A stretch of DNA of 64,000 nucleotides. Source: JADCCX01 sp031431475. GTDB lineage: Bacteria; Pseudomonadota; Alphaproteobacteria; Rhizobiales; Beijerinckiaceae. Each line of letters opens with the position of its first letter. The stretch's first letter is position 1. A program made the translations under genes and the position numbers. Under the pieces are notes generated by a model, which had not been told where the DNA came from, ran no database searches, and saw only the letters and a program-made list of their open reading frames with translations. Below, piece after piece: positions 25,851-33,462 of this stretch. The stretch is from NCBI GenBank assembly GCA_031431475.1, contig JANPDL010000011.1:1-64000 (forward strand). Direction: 5' to 3'.

Positions 25851-26846
25851 TTACTCCGCTCCCGGCAAAACCCTGTCTGGCGGTCTATGCCCGTCGGTGA
25901 AGGTCTTCACATTGATGATGACCTTTTCGCCCATTTCGATGCGGCTTTCCGATGTTGCCGAGCCCATATGCGGCAGCAGCACCGCCTTGCCCTGTTCGGC
26001 CAATTTCAGCAGGCGGGGGTTTACCTGCGGCTCATGCTCGAAGACATCGAGGCCAGCGCCGCCCAGTTTGCCCTGCTCCAGCAGTTCCGCCAGCGCCTCC
26101 TCATCCACGATCTCGCCACGCGCTGTATTGATCAGGATCGCATGAGGTTGCAGCAGTTTCAGGCGTCGGCCAGACAGAAGGTGGTATGTGGCTGGCGTAT
26201 GCGGGCAATGGATCGAGATGATGTCCATGCGGCTCATCATGCGGTCGAGACTGTCCCAGTACGTCGCATCCAGCTCCTGCTCGATACGGGCGGCAGCGGG
26301 TCGGCGGTTATGGTAATGGATCTGAAGGCCGAATGCTTTCGCGCGCTTGGCGAGGGCGAAACCAATGCGGCCCAGACCGACGATACCCAGTCGTTTGCCC
26401 GAAATGCGTTGCCCCAGCATCCAGCTTGGCGACCAGCCTGTGAATTGGCCTGACGTAACGGCGCGCGCGCCATCGACGAAGCGGCGCGACACGGCGACGA
26501 TCAGCGCCATGGTGAAATCCGCCATGTCGTCAGTCAGCACGCCCGGCGTGTTGGTGACGGTGATGCCGCGCGCATAGGCGGCCTTCACGTCGATGTTGTC
26601 GACGCCGTTGCCGAAATTGGCGATCAATTTCAGCCTGGGACCGGCAGCGGCGATGATCTCGGCATCGATCCGGTCGGTGACCGTCGGCACCAGCACATCG
26701 GCCTCCGCCACGGCCTGTTTCAGAGCGGCCATATCCATCGGCAGGTCGCTGGCATTCAGCCGCGCATCGAACAGTTCGCCCATGCGAAGCTCCACAAGCC
26801 CTGGCAGTTTGCGCGTAATGATAACGGTCGATTTACGATAAGGCAT
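25851..26846 (-). CDS. D-isomer-specific 2-hydroxyacid dehydrogenase (glyoxylate/hydroxypyruvate reductase-like)
   Basis: A 331-residue NAD(P)-dependent dehydrogenase. Visible: substrate loop LIANFGNGVDNID, Rossmann motif GIVGLGRIGFALA, catalytic arginine in LINTARGEIVDEEAL, the glutamate in LDVFEHEP and the catalytic histidine in LLPHMGSAT. The HNRRP after the second strand of the Rossmann fold, with an arginine in place of an acidic residue, suggests NADPH use. The GyaR/GhrB group reduces glyoxylate and hydroxypyruvate, which would suit the SgaA-type aminotransferase at 2.7 kb. The exact substrate is inferred. Confidence 0.88.
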   Translation of the reverse strand: MPYRKSTVIITRKLPGLVELRMGELFDARLNASDLPMDMAALKQAVAEADVLVPTVTDRIDAEIIAAAGPRLKLIANFGNGVDNIDVKAAYARGITVTNTPGVLTDDMADFTMALIVAVSRRFVDGARAVTSGQFTGWSPSWMLGQRISGKRLGIVGLGRIGFALAKRAKAFGLQIHYHNRRPAAARIEQELDATYWDSLDRMMSRMDIISIHCPHTPATYHLLSGRRLKLLQPHAILINTARGEIVDEEALAELLEQGKLGGAGLDVFEHEPQVNPRLLKLAEQGKAVLLPHMGSATSESRIEMGEKVIINVKTFTDGHRPPDRVLPGAE

Positions 26847-27095
26847 CGTTGCCTGGATCCTTCAGCCTTTTCATGCCCTCGGCGCGCCGTTCCTTCATAC
26901 ACCCTTAACAGGCACCTGCGACAACCGTTCGAACTGTCGATAGCCTGTTCACAACTATATCGGTCCTAGTGTAGCAAGCCGGTTTAGCAAAGACGTGCGT
27001 TAGCACAAGGACGGCATCGACTTCTCCGCCTTGCTCGTGTCGAAATTCGATGCGATTCATATCCGGAGGATTACTGCAGAAAGCGGTCAGGGGTA

Positions 27096-27620
27096 ATGGC
27101 GTTGCGTGTTTTCAATCTGAAGATTGTGCTGGGTGCTGCTGTCGCACTGGTGATTGTCTCTCCGGCGCAGGCGCAGGAAACCACGGGCTCGGTCAGTGGC
27201 CTGCCCATTCCGCGCTTTGTCAGCCTCAAGCCCTCCGATACGCCGATGCGCGAAGGCCCTTCCAAGGATCACCGCATCAAATGGCTTTTCAAGAAGGAAG
27301 GCGTTCCCGTCGAGATCATCGCCGAGTTCGAGAACTGGCGGCGCGTGCGGGATTCGGAAGGTGATGATGGCTGGGTCTTCCATTCCCGGTTATCCGGCCG
27401 ACGCACAGGGCAAATCAACCCAAAGCTCAAGCAGGCCGACATCCCGCTCCATGCTCGTGACAACGAGAGCACGGCAGTGGTGGCGCGACTGCAGCCCGGC
27501 GTGATCGGCTCCGTGGAGCAATGCACGGGCAAGTGGTGCCGCCTGATCGGCGACGGCTTCGACGGCTGGTTGCCGCAGGAGCGCCTCTGGGGTGTCTATC
27601 CGGGGGAACGCGTGAAATAG
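27096..27620 (+). CDS. exported bacterial SH3-domain protein
   Basis: A 174-residue protein with a signal peptide (VLGAAVALVIVSPAQA before QETT) and tandem SH3_3-like segments: a first with LKPSDTPMREGPSKDH and DDGWVFHSRLSG, and a second with PLHARDNESTAVVARL and DGWLPQERLWGVYPGE. Such domains bind peptidoglycan or partner proteins in the periplasm. Ends with the conserved tail found in the Hyphomicrobiales SH3 protein next to a 2-hydroxyacid dehydrogenase gene. It is divergent from that gene across a 249-base gap in which I saw no RNA gene. Confidence 0.8.
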   Translation: MALRVFNLKIVLGAAVALVIVSPAQAQETTGSVSGLPIPRFVSLKPSDTPMREGPSKDHRIKWLFKKEGVPVEIIAEFENWRRVRDSEGDDGWVFHSRLSGRRTGQINPKLKQADIPLHARDNESTAVVARLQPGVIGSVEQCTGKWCRLIGDGFDGWLPQERLWGVYPGERVK

Positions 27621-27962
27621 CACGCGACTTTGAGCCCGTGTCCACGAGGACCGGGGTTTCACGTCAGTGAGAAATGCCGGGATGGCCCTCAACCGCAACA
27701 GGCGGGTCTTGAGGGGCGTGTCAGGGCAGTTCAGGCTTGCTGGGTGAAAACCACCCCGGCGCTTCCGCCAGCAGGGCCGCCAGCCGCCGTGGTGAGGCAA
27801 CAGACGACCCGCCGACATCATCAAAAGCCCGCTGGCCCGGCCGCCGCCTTCAAACATATGATGATGGGGAAGGGGTATAATAGGAATATATTCATTTGTC
27901 AAGATGGTAATTTAAGGCACCACTTACTCTGCATGGCTGGGAGACCGCCCGCACTCCCACTC
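27621..27962. other. 342-base region between convergent genes, no gene seen
   Basis: Lies between the 3' ends of the SH3 protein and the lytic transglycosylase. The frames that cross it lack family similarity and plausible starts. One inverted repeat is present, CCCTCAA (27686-27692) with TTGAGGG (27709-27715) and a 16-base loop, without a U-tract. The right part (27860-27910) is AT-rich with no clear element. Confidence 0.5.
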
Positions 27963-30032
27963 CTATTGCCGCCGCCCGCGCTCCATGTCCTCGCCTATCA
28001 GCAGCGCTGACCGGTTGTCAGTGAACCTTGCGCGATAAACCTGATAGTTTTCCATGATCTTCTGTACGTAGTGGCGGGTCTCGTAGAACGGGATGCGCTC
28101 CACCCAGTCCACCACATCCACGCCGGGCTTGCGGGGATCGCCGAAGGTTTCGATCCATTCGCGTACGCGGCCTCCGCCAGCGTTGTAGGAGGCGAAGGTC
28201 ATGACGATGGAGCCTTTGGTTTCCTCCATCAATTCACCCAGATGCGCTGCACCCAGCATCGCGTTGAAGGCCGGCTCCGCGATCAGCCGTTCGGCACTAA
28301 ATGGCACCTTGAAGCGGCTGGCGGTGCGTGACGCCGTGGAGGGCAGCATCTGCATCAGGCCGCGCGCATTGGCGTGGGACATCGCCTTGGCATTGAAGGC
28401 GCTTTCCTGCCGCGCGATGGCATAGACCATCGCCTTGTCCTGTGACCCCGGCAGCGGTTGGTAGCGGGGAATGCCGAAGGTGGGGAAGGCATGCTGCTCC
28501 AGCGCCAGACCCCGCGCGGTCGCCAGCTTGCCAATGGCCAGCACGCTTGGCGCATCGCCCATGGCCATGAACTGTTTCGCGATTACATCGACATGGCTGG
28601 CCGAGGGTGCCGTGCGGGCGAAATCGATGGCCAGTGGCGTGGCAAGGTCTTTCAGATCAGCGTCCAGCAATCGCTGGATCAGTTGTCCCGCTGGGCTCGC
28701 CAGCACCATGGCCTCATCCATGTCGGATGCTTCCGTCACTGGCAGATGCAGCGCATCACGGCCGAGGCGATCTGCTGCAAGCTGACCGTAATAGGTCGCG
28801 GGCAGGGCGGCGGCGACTTCATAGGCCTGAGTGCTGGTTCCCTCGCCGGTTGCACCGGCCTCCAGCGCACGGCCCCGCCAGTACGCGGCACGGGATTTCG
28901 CGGCGGTGAGTTCGGCGAGCCTGGCCGATTGATCAAAATGGATCAGCGCGGTCTGCGGATAGTTGAGATAGCGCAGCGCGATCCAGCCCGCGTGGAACTC
29001 GGCTTCGGCGCGCCGACCGGTGGAAACGGCACCGTGTTCCGCCGCGACGCGGTAGGCTCCCGCCGGATCATTCGCATCAAGCAGGCGGCGCAGCAGCACC
29101 CGGCGCTCGGTCCAGTATTCATCGGGGTCGGCCAGAAGGCTGGCGTCGCGCGGTGATGTCACCATGGCAGTGAGCGCTTCGCCCAGCTTGTCCTGCCGCC
29201 GCAGGATCTGCGACTGCGCTAATTTGAACGAGGAATGGCTGCGCAGTGAGAGTGGTACCGCGTCCAGCGGCTGGGAGGATTCACCTTTGGCCTGCGCGGC
29301 GGCCAAAGCCTGCGCCAGTTTCAACTGGTCTTCCCCCAGAGTTCCGGCGACGCGAAGTCCTTCCGCGCGCTGGTTGTTCAGGATCAGCCGATGGACGCGC
29401 ATGGCCTTCTCGGCAGGTGAGAAGATGTCCGGAAAGGTTTTCTCGAGAAGCTCGGCCACATCCCGCGTAATCGTGCGGTCACGGTAAGCCTCCAGCGCCA
29501 TTCGCCCGGCCTTCCCGGCATCACCCCTGCTGGCCCAGGCCGCCGCAAGCGCCGCGCGGCCATTGGCGCTTTCAGGCTGACGCGTTGCAAAAAACGCCAG
29601 CACGCGATCCGCCCTCGTACGCTCAATGATCAGGGCGTCCTCCGCCTTGCGCTGCAACCAGCGCTGCGCAGGTATTGCGGGATTGGCCTGGATGAAGCGG
29701 TTCAGCCTGTCGAAGCCTACGGAACGATCAGCCGTGCGTATGGCTATCCATTCCGCCGCGATTTTTGTCTGGGCATCCGTGATCCGCTGGGCCAGTGCAT
29801 CACCCGCCGCCAGATCGCCTTTGCGGTAGAGATCGGCTGCGGCTTTCAGCATGCTGATCTCGGGAAACCGGTCCGCAACGGCCATTTTCAACGGGCGTTC
29901 AACGGGAAGTGCTCCTGTCGTCACGGGGTCGTTGACCTGAACCAGTTGTGCCTGGGCCGCAGTTCCGAACGGTGTCGAAAGGGCGGTTACGACGGAAAGG
30001 GAGGCAGCCAGACGTGCAAGAATGCGGATCAT
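27963..30032 (-). CDS. slt: soluble lytic murein transglycosylase
   Basis: A 689-residue periplasmic enzyme that cleaves peptidoglycan glycan strands with 1,6-anhydro-muramic acid formation. Signal peptide at the start (ILARLAASLSVVTALSTPFGTAAQA), a long alpha-helical superhelical U/L region with repeated TPR-like segments (residues 50-480), and a C-terminal SLT domain: IARQESAFNAKAMSHANARG with the catalytic glutamate, LMQMLPSTAS, and MTFASYNAGGGRVREWIETFG. The length fits the Slt70 type. In Hyphomicrobiales this gene is commonly divergent from dapA; here a BLUF gene lies between them. Confidence 0.93.
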   Translation of the reverse strand: MIRILARLAASLSVVTALSTPFGTAAQAQLVQVNDPVTTGALPVERPLKMAVADRFPEISMLKAAADLYRKGDLAAGDALAQRITDAQTKIAAEWIAIRTADRSVGFDRLNRFIQANPAIPAQRWLQRKAEDALIIERTRADRVLAFFATRQPESANGRAALAAAWASRGDAGKAGRMALEAYRDRTITRDVAELLEKTFPDIFSPAEKAMRVHRLILNNQRAEGLRVAGTLGEDQLKLAQALAAAQAKGESSQPLDAVPLSLRSHSSFKLAQSQILRRQDKLGEALTAMVTSPRDASLLADPDEYWTERRVLLRRLLDANDPAGAYRVAAEHGAVSTGRRAEAEFHAGWIALRYLNYPQTALIHFDQSARLAELTAAKSRAAYWRGRALEAGATGEGTSTQAYEVAAALPATYYGQLAADRLGRDALHLPVTEASDMDEAMVLASPAGQLIQRLLDADLKDLATPLAIDFARTAPSASHVDVIAKQFMAMGDAPSVLAIGKLATARGLALEQHAFPTFGIPRYQPLPGSQDKAMVYAIARQESAFNAKAMSHANARGLMQMLPSTASRTASRFKVPFSAERLIAEPAFNAMLGAAHLGELMEETKGSIVMTFASYNAGGGRVREWIETFGDPRKPGVDVVDWVERIPFYETRHYVQKIMENYQVYRARFTDNRSALLIGEDMERGRRQ

Positions 30033-30138
30033 TCACAAGCCTCTCATGGCAGTTGCCCGTATTCCTGCACAGGAGGTCTTGACGGATCGTTAACCAAAAA
30101 CCACAACGCTGCTAAGGCAGTCAAAAAGAGGCAGAATC

Positions 30139-30555
30139 ATGCCCTTCAAGCAACTCATCTATTGCAGTAGACCCAGTGCACCTGTTGGCGGGCAACAGGA
30201 AGCGCTTGCGTCCATCATGGATACTGCAGCTCGTATCAACAGCCACAACGAGATCACGGGTTGCCTTGGTCATAGTCGTGACTGGTTCATTCAGGTGATT
30301 GAAGGACCGGAAGCTGCCGTTACGGAAACCTACACCCGGATCGGGCGTGATACGCGTCATTCCGATGTGCGCATCCTGTTGACCCGCGAGATCAGGAACA
30401 GAAGCTTCCCTGAATGGAGCATGGCGTCGGTTTCCCTTGATGAGGCTGCGCCATTCGGAGTTGTCGATACCGTAATGTCTCCAGAGACAACGCCACCCTT
30501 GCAGTTGCTGATGTGGCTGATGAATAAAGCCGACAAGATGCGCATGAAGCGCTGA
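30139..30555 (+). CDS. stand-alone BLUF-domain blue-light sensor
   Basis: A 138-residue protein made almost only of a BLUF domain, which binds FAD non-covalently and senses blue light by a hydrogen-bond switch. All key residues are there: Tyr8 (LIYCSR), Asn34 (ARINSHNEITG), Gln52 (FIQVIEG), Trp93 and Met95 (FPEWSM), plus the DTRHSDV segment. About 35 residues follow the core, enough for the two capping helices but no effector domain, so output must pass through a partner. The gene stands alone between slt (divergent) and dapA, 80 bases upstream of dapA. Confidence 0.92.
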   Translation: MPFKQLIYCSRPSAPVGGQQEALASIMDTAARINSHNEITGCLGHSRDWFIQVIEGPEAAVTETYTRIGRDTRHSDVRILLTREIRNRSFPEWSMASVSLDEAAPFGVVDTVMSPETTPPLQLLMWLMNKADKMRMKR

Positions 30556-30635
30556 ATGCCCTTTCTCTTTGCATCAGGCTCAAAGCACGGGTAAGCATCC
30601 CGCTCGGTTGTCCTCGCGTCTCAAGGGTCTGTGCC

Positions 30636-31529
30636 ATGTCTTCCAGTCGTTCGCTCAAGGGGTCGCTCACCGCGCTTGTCACGCCCTTCCGCAATGGCAA
30701 ACTGGATGAGGCTGCTTTTCGCGCCCATGTGAGCTGGCAGATCGAGAACGGCACGTCCGGTCTTGTGCCCGTCGGCACCACGGGCGAGAGCCCGACGCTC
30801 AGCCATGCCGAACACAAGCTGGTGGTGGAATGGTGCGTCTCGGAATCGAAGGGCCGCGCGCCTGTCGTGGCCGGTGCCGGTTCCAACAACACGGCCGAAG
30901 CGATCGATCTGGCGAAGCATGCCGAAAAGGCAGGAGCCGACGCGCTGCTCGTGGTCACGCCCTATTACAACAAGCCGACGCAGGAAGGGCTATACCAGCA
31001 TTTCGCGGCGATCGATGACGCGGTCGGTATCCCGATCCTGATCTACAACATCCCGCCGCGCTCTGTGGTGGATATGTCGAACGCCACGATGGCGCGGTTG
31101 TATGAGCGTGGTCGCAACATCGCTGGTGTCAAGGACGCCACCGCCAACATCGCGCGCGTCTCGCAGCAGCGGCATCTGATGGGGCCGGATTTCATCCAGC
31201 TTTCGGGTGAGGACATGACCGCGCTGGCCTATAATGCTGCGGGTGGCCATGGCTGCATTTCCGTTGTCGCCAATATCGCGCCCAAGCTCTGCGCGGAGAT
31301 GCAGAACCTCTCTCTCAAGGGGGATTATGTGGGTGCGCTCAAGGTTCAGGACCGCCTCGTGCCGCTGCATGATGCCACGTTTCTGGAGCCGGGCCTTGCG
31401 GGTGCCAAGGCAGGCCTCAACCTGCTGGGCCGCATGAACGAGGAGGTGCGCCTGCCACTGCTGTCGGTCACGGCTGGCACGAAGGATGCAATCCGCAAGG
31501 CGCTGGTGCATGCGGGATTGCTGAATTGA
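30636..31529 (+). CDS. dapA: 4-hydroxy-tetrahydrodipicolinate synthase
   Basis: A 297-residue class I aldolase condensing pyruvate with aspartate semialdehyde on the way to diaminopimelate and lysine. Motifs: GSLTALVTPF, VPVGTTGESPTL, VVTPYYNKPTQEGLYQHF (catalytic tyrosine), IYNIPPRSVVDM, and the Schiff-base lysine in IAGVKDATANI. Followed 16 bases later by smpB, the usual Hyphomicrobiales order. Confidence 0.95.
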   Translation: MSSSRSLKGSLTALVTPFRNGKLDEAAFRAHVSWQIENGTSGLVPVGTTGESPTLSHAEHKLVVEWCVSESKGRAPVVAGAGSNNTAEAIDLAKHAEKAGADALLVVTPYYNKPTQEGLYQHFAAIDDAVGIPILIYNIPPRSVVDMSNATMARLYERGRNIAGVKDATANIARVSQQRHLMGPDFIQLSGEDMTALAYNAAGGHGCISVVANIAPKLCAEMQNLSLKGDYVGALKVQDRLVPLHDATFLEPGLAGAKAGLNLLGRMNEEVRLPLLSVTAGTKDAIRKALVHAGLLN

Positions 31530-31545
31530 TTCAGCTGCTTCATTC

Positions 31546-32064
31546 ATGAGCACCATCCCGACCAAACCGGCAGTTGCCAGGCCGCAGCCTTCGGGCAAGC
31601 CGAAAAAGAGCCGCTACAAGCTGATCGCCGACAACCGCAAGGCGCGGTTCAACTACGAGATCGGTGATGTCGTCGAGGCGGGCATCATGCTGACCGGCAC
31701 GGAGGTGAAAAGCCTGCGGCTTGGCAAGGCCATGATCGCGGAGAGCTATGCCTCCAACGAGAACGGCGAGCTCTATCTGATCAATTCCTACATCCCGGAA
31801 TATCTGCAGGCCAACCGCTTCAACCACGAGCCGAAACGGCCCCGCAAACTGCTCCTGCACAGGAAGGAAATCGCCAGGCTTTTCCACGCGACATCGCGCG
31901 ACGGCATGACGATTGTGCCGCTCAAGCTGTTCTTCAACGATCAGGGGCGTGCCAAGGTCGAGATCGCGCTAGGCAAGGGCAAGAAGCTGCACGACAAGCG
32001 CGAGACGGAGAAGCAGCGCGACTGGGACCGGGAGAAGGGGCGGCTGCTGCGGGACCGGGGGTAG
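31546..32064 (+). CDS. smpB: SsrA-binding protein SmpB
   Basis: A 172-residue partner of tmRNA in rescue of stalled ribosomes. Canonical motifs: KLIADNRKARFNYEI, GIMLTGTEVKSLR, AMIAESYAS, YIPEYLQANRFNHEPKR, KLLLHRKEIARL, and the charged tail ending with KLHDKRETEKQRDWDREKGR, which is helical on the ribosome. Slightly longer at the N-terminus than E. coli SmpB. No ssrA gene was found nearby. Confidence 0.95.
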   Translation: MSTIPTKPAVARPQPSGKPKKSRYKLIADNRKARFNYEIGDVVEAGIMLTGTEVKSLRLGKAMIAESYASNENGELYLINSYIPEYLQANRFNHEPKRPRKLLLHRKEIARLFHATSRDGMTIVPLKLFFNDQGRAKVEIALGKGKKLHDKRETEKQRDWDREKGRLLRDRG

Positions 32065-32261
32065 AGCGTTATCCCCGACCACGTCCGGCGCTGGCTGGAG
32101 TGCAAGATCGGAAATCCAGGGCAAATATCTTTCCTGGCCATATTGTTTCTGCCGCCACGTCGAGCAAATCGGGGACTGCTTCCGCTTTCTGGAGAGAAGC
32201 GATAGCGCAGCGGAAGAAACCGGAAGCTGTCCTCGCTTTGCGGACAGGATGAGGCAGGGTG
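32065..32261. other. intergenic stretch after smpB with an 8-bp inverted repeat
   Basis: No gene seen. CTTCCGCT (32179-32186) and AGCGGAAG (32209-32216) form a perfect 8-bp inverted repeat around a 22-base loop that itself can partly pair. It may be a transcription terminator for dapA-smpB or a REP-like element belonging to the neighbouring transposase region. Confidence 0.4.
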
Positions 32262-32403
32262 GCCGACCGCTTGCACTCAGCCCTTGGATACCGCACACCC
32301 ATCGAGTTCGAGCAGCATATCGCCCGAAGCCCATTCAACCCCAAACCAGCAACAGAACCCATGTCACCAAATTAAGCGTGTCTCAAGCATGGGGTGCAGT
32401 CCA
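32262..32403 (+). mobile_element. 3' remnant of an IS3-family insertion sequence
   Basis: Bases 32262-32375 encode a 37-codon tail of an IS3-type OrfB (integrase-fold) transposase, with the hallmark DRLHSALGYRTPIEFEQH, ending in TAA at 32373-32375. An in-frame TGA at 32250 shows that the upstream part is lost. The following bases 32376-32403 end in GGGGTGCAGTCCA, which matches the terminal inverted repeat style of IS3-family elements (TGGACTGCACCCC read inward). So the right end survives and the left end and catalytic DDE residues are gone; the element is dead. Confidence 0.72.
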
Positions 32404-32415
32404 ATACCAATTGCA
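32404..32415 (+). repeat. left copy of 12-bp inverted repeat flanking the Y1 transposase gene
   Basis: ATACCAATTGCA, 4 bases after the transposase stop codon and directly abutting the IS3 remnant end. Its exact reverse complement lies at 33122-33133. Confidence 0.65.
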
Positions 32416-32419
32416 GAAA

Positions 32420-33091
32420 CTATCCACCTGCTTTTTTCCCCTTCGGTCCTCGCTTTTGTGGCGCGACGCTGTAGCCAAGGCGCTGCTCGACATCGGCCAC
32501 GAATGCGGCGCTGCCCAGCGGACGACCGGTCATGCTCTTGGTTTCAAGGTCAAACAGGGCGGCGGCTTCGTCAAGGGACATCGCGAACAGCTCACGTGGG
32601 TTTGCCACACGCTCCAGCAGTGGCCTGACGCTCACCAGCCCATCGTCGCGGCGTTGCAGATGTGCCGTGGCGCTGGACCACGGCCATTCCTCGGCCCGCG
32701 TCACCATCCCGGCCCGCACCGGGTTGAACGCCAGATACCGGACAGCTGACAGAAGATGTGCATCATCCATCACTGTCGAGGAAAACCGGCCCTGGAACAG
32801 GTGGCCTGTCACCCGCGCCCGTGCATTGACAAAGGCTGTATAGCGCCGGTGCGCCTCGCCAACCGCACGCGAAAGACCCACCGCCGATGACGGCGCCAGA
32901 ACCAGATGAACGTGGTTGGGCATCAGGCAATAGGCAAGGCAAACCACGCCATTGGCCCTGCACCGCTCCGCCATCAGATCACGGTACAGCGCATAATCCC
33001 CCACCTCGGAAAACAGCACCTGACGCCGGTTGCCGCGCTGCGTCACGTGATGGGGAAGATCAGGAACCGTGATGCGGGAAAGCCGGGCCAT
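32420..33091 (-). CDS. rayT: REP-associated tyrosine (Y1 HUH) transposase
   Basis: A 223-residue IS200-like single-strand DNA transposase of the RAYT group. Visible: N-terminal PHHVTQRGNRRQVLF, the HUH motif in LMPNHVHLVL, HLFQGRFSSTVMDD and the RYLAFNPVRAG segment carrying the nucleophile tyrosine. RAYTs are normally single-copy housekeeping-like genes that mobilise REP sequences rather than jumping themselves. The gene is intact and flanked by 12-bp inverted repeats at 32404-32415 and 33122-33133. Its neighbours are an IS3 remnant and a broken RHS fragment, so the locus is a repeated target for insertion. Confidence 0.88.
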   Translation of the reverse strand: MARLSRITVPDLPHHVTQRGNRRQVLFSEVGDYALYRDLMAERCRANGVVCLAYCLMPNHVHLVLAPSSAVGLSRAVGEAHRRYTAFVNARARVTGHLFQGRFSSTVMDDAHLLSAVRYLAFNPVRAGMVTRAEEWPWSSATAHLQRRDDGLVSVRPLLERVANPRELFAMSLDEAAALFDLETKSMTGRPLGSAAFVADVEQRLGYSVAPQKRGPKGKKAGG

Positions 33092-33121
33092 TCATCGGTG
33101 ATATCGCATGCGGCCTATTGA

Positions 33122-33133
33122 TGCAATTGGTAT
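33122..33133 (-). repeat. right copy of 12-bp inverted repeat flanking the Y1 transposase gene
   Basis: TGCAATTGGTAT, exact reverse complement of 32404-32415, about 30 bases upstream of the transposase start. It adjoins the end of the RHS remnant, so it may mark the edge of the inserted unit. Confidence 0.65.
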
Positions 33134-33461
33134 CACGTCCCCGTAATTCCGTCCACGAACCCCAGCGGATCCGCCGTCGTATACCTCTGGTCGTGGGATC
33201 ATAATGCCGGTGCCAGTTGTGCGCCAGTCCGTTCTCCAGCTGGAACCACTGGTCCGGCAGCCCGAGGTTCTGCGTCAGCGTGCCGCCCGTGGCGCGCACC
33301 TTGCCGAAGAGCTCGTAGCTCGCCCACCAGACATTCACCTTCGCCGCATCCGTCAGCATGATCGGCCGGTTGAGGTGATCCACGTGGACGGCGTAGGTCT
33401 TCTTCGGGCTGGCCGCCACGTCGATGGCCGCCAGCGGCATGGTGTCGAGGTAGATGGTTTC
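33133..33461 (-). pseudogene. RHS-repeat core tip, truncated and frameshifted
   Basis: Reading leftward from just past the recQ stop, the frame gives ETIYLDTMPLAAID, VHVDHLNRPIMLTDA, VWWASYELFGKV, LGLPDQWFQLENGLAHNWHR and HYDPTTR, the conserved core of RHS-repeat (YD-repeat) toxins. Near 33180-33186 the frame slips by one base: the expected continuation TTADPLGFVDG is read in the next frame and then ends at a TGA (33135-33133). The N-terminal repeats, and any variable toxin tip and immunity gene, are absent. This is a relic of a polymorphic-toxin gene. Confidence 0.75.
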
Positions 33462-33462
33462 C

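Noticed and set aside
26919..26939. CGACA / TGTCG hairpin enclosing GTTCGAA, similar to a tRNA T-arm
   Set aside because: No acceptor, D or anticodon arms can be drawn around it, so it is not a tRNA.
27390..27902. 170-codon minus-strand frame reaching into the 27.6-27.9 kb gap
   Set aside because: It is mostly antisense to the SH3 protein, has no recognisable domain and no ribosome-binding site.
32249..32749. 166-codon plus-strand frame across the IS remnant and transposase
   Set aside because: It runs in a different frame from the IS3 tail and antisense to the Y1 transposase; no own similarity.
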